The position numbers and the translations under genes were made by a program. Shown piece by piece: positions 63,783 through 64,000 of a stretch of 64,000 nt of DNA. Position 1 is the stretch's first letter. Each line of letters opens with the position of its first letter. This stretch comes from Paracoccus albicereus (GTDB lineage Bacteria > Pseudomonadota > Alphaproteobacteria > Rhodobacterales > Rhodobacteraceae). The stretch is from NCBI RefSeq assembly GCF_024359525.1, contig NZ_JAKZEU010000002.1, positions 186,001 to 250,000 on the forward strand, in the 5' to 3' direction. The notes under the pieces were generated by a model. It was given only the letters and a program-made list of their open reading frames with translations. It was not told where the DNA came from and ran no database searches.

Positions 63783-64000
63783 ATGACCGAAGACGACAGC
63801 CGTTTCATGGCGATGGCATTGGAAGAGGCGGAAAAGAGCCTGGCTGACGGCGGATTGCCCATTGGCGCGGTTCTGGTCCGCGGCGGAGAGGTCGTGGCCT
63901 CGGGCCACAATCAGCGTGTCCAGGAGGGTGATCCGATCGCGCATGGCGAGATGGACTGCCTGCGCAAGGCCGGGCGGCAGAAAACCTACCGTGACACGAC
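63783..64000 (+). CDS. Cytosine/nucleoside deaminase (partial)
   Basis: The first 72 residues, cut by the window end. MTEDDSRFMAMALEEAEKSL and GGLPIGAVLVRGGEVVASGHN lead to the zinc-binding, catalytic HGEMDCL motif followed by RKAGRQKTYRDT. This resembles the yeast-type cytosine deaminase branch of the CDA superfamily. The second zinc motif (PCxxC) would lie just beyond the window, so substrate assignment is tentative. Confidence 0.8.
   Translation, partial: MTEDDSRFMAMALEEAEKSLADGGLPIGAVLVRGGEVVASGHNQRVQEGDPIAHGEMDCLRKAGRQKTYRDT

Overview
The window looks like a chromosomal segment of a high-GC alphaproteobacterium of the Rhodobacteraceae, possibly Paracoccus or a close relative. This is an inference from gene content: a ChpT-type histidine phosphotransferase, an olsBA ornithine-lipid pair, ribosomal protein L21 with a helix-hairpin-helix tail, a class II plus class Ib ribonucleotide reductase combination, and intergenic hairpin elements ending in GGGATATTT. 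I see no prophage, insertion sequence, integrase, CRISPR array or rRNA operon.

Layout. 0-17.8 kb is mainly housekeeping: tyrS and anmK (divergent), two identical tRNA-Asp genes, proA, chpT, olsBA, the B12-dependent ribonucleotide reductase nrdJ, an animal-type haem peroxidase, rplU-rpmA, a sulfotransferase and a metallophosphatase. 17.8-40.5 kb is an exosortase-associated exopolysaccharide locus. It holds a TPR lipoprotein (PrsT-like), a priming sugar transferase, an ExeA-type ATPase, a Wzz/GumC chain-length protein, a CpsD-type kinase, an exosortase fused to EpsI (XrtD-like), WecG, GT2 and GT4 glycosyltransferases, an O-antigen-ligase-like protein, a large secreted putative glycosidase, a Wzx-like flippase, a coiled-coil envelope protein and a second ExeA-type ATPase with a membrane anchor and Sel1 repeat. 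The middle of this locus (about 30-36.5 kb) is visibly richer in A+T than its flanks.

40.6-44.1 kb is a ribose-type sugar ABC transporter. 44.28-48.4 kb is the nrdHIEF operon behind a cobalamin riboswitch. 48.5-54.3 kb holds a von Willebrand A protein, an RND efflux pair and an SH3 lipoprotein. 54.4-57.3 kb is a tctCBA tricarboxylate transporter. The rest holds tRNA-Ser(CGA), a DUF2059 protein, a NUDIX hydrolase, a degenerate ThiE-like protein, TrmJ, CtaA, an M32 carboxypeptidase and the start of a cytosine/nucleoside deaminase.

The most interesting signal is the nrdHIEF leader. The cobalamin riboswitch's P1 stem contains the start codon of an 18-residue leader ORF whose Shine-Dalgarno sequence is the B12 box itself. 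The leader ORF stops 4 nt before a second hairpin that pairs with the nrdH ribosome-binding site. This suggests a two-step relay, cobalamin to leader translation to nrdH translation, that would switch the cell between the B12-independent class Ib enzyme and the B12-dependent NrdJ encoded 36 kb upstream. The second notable region is the exosortase polysaccharide locus with its putative clan GH-A hydrolase of unassigned family.
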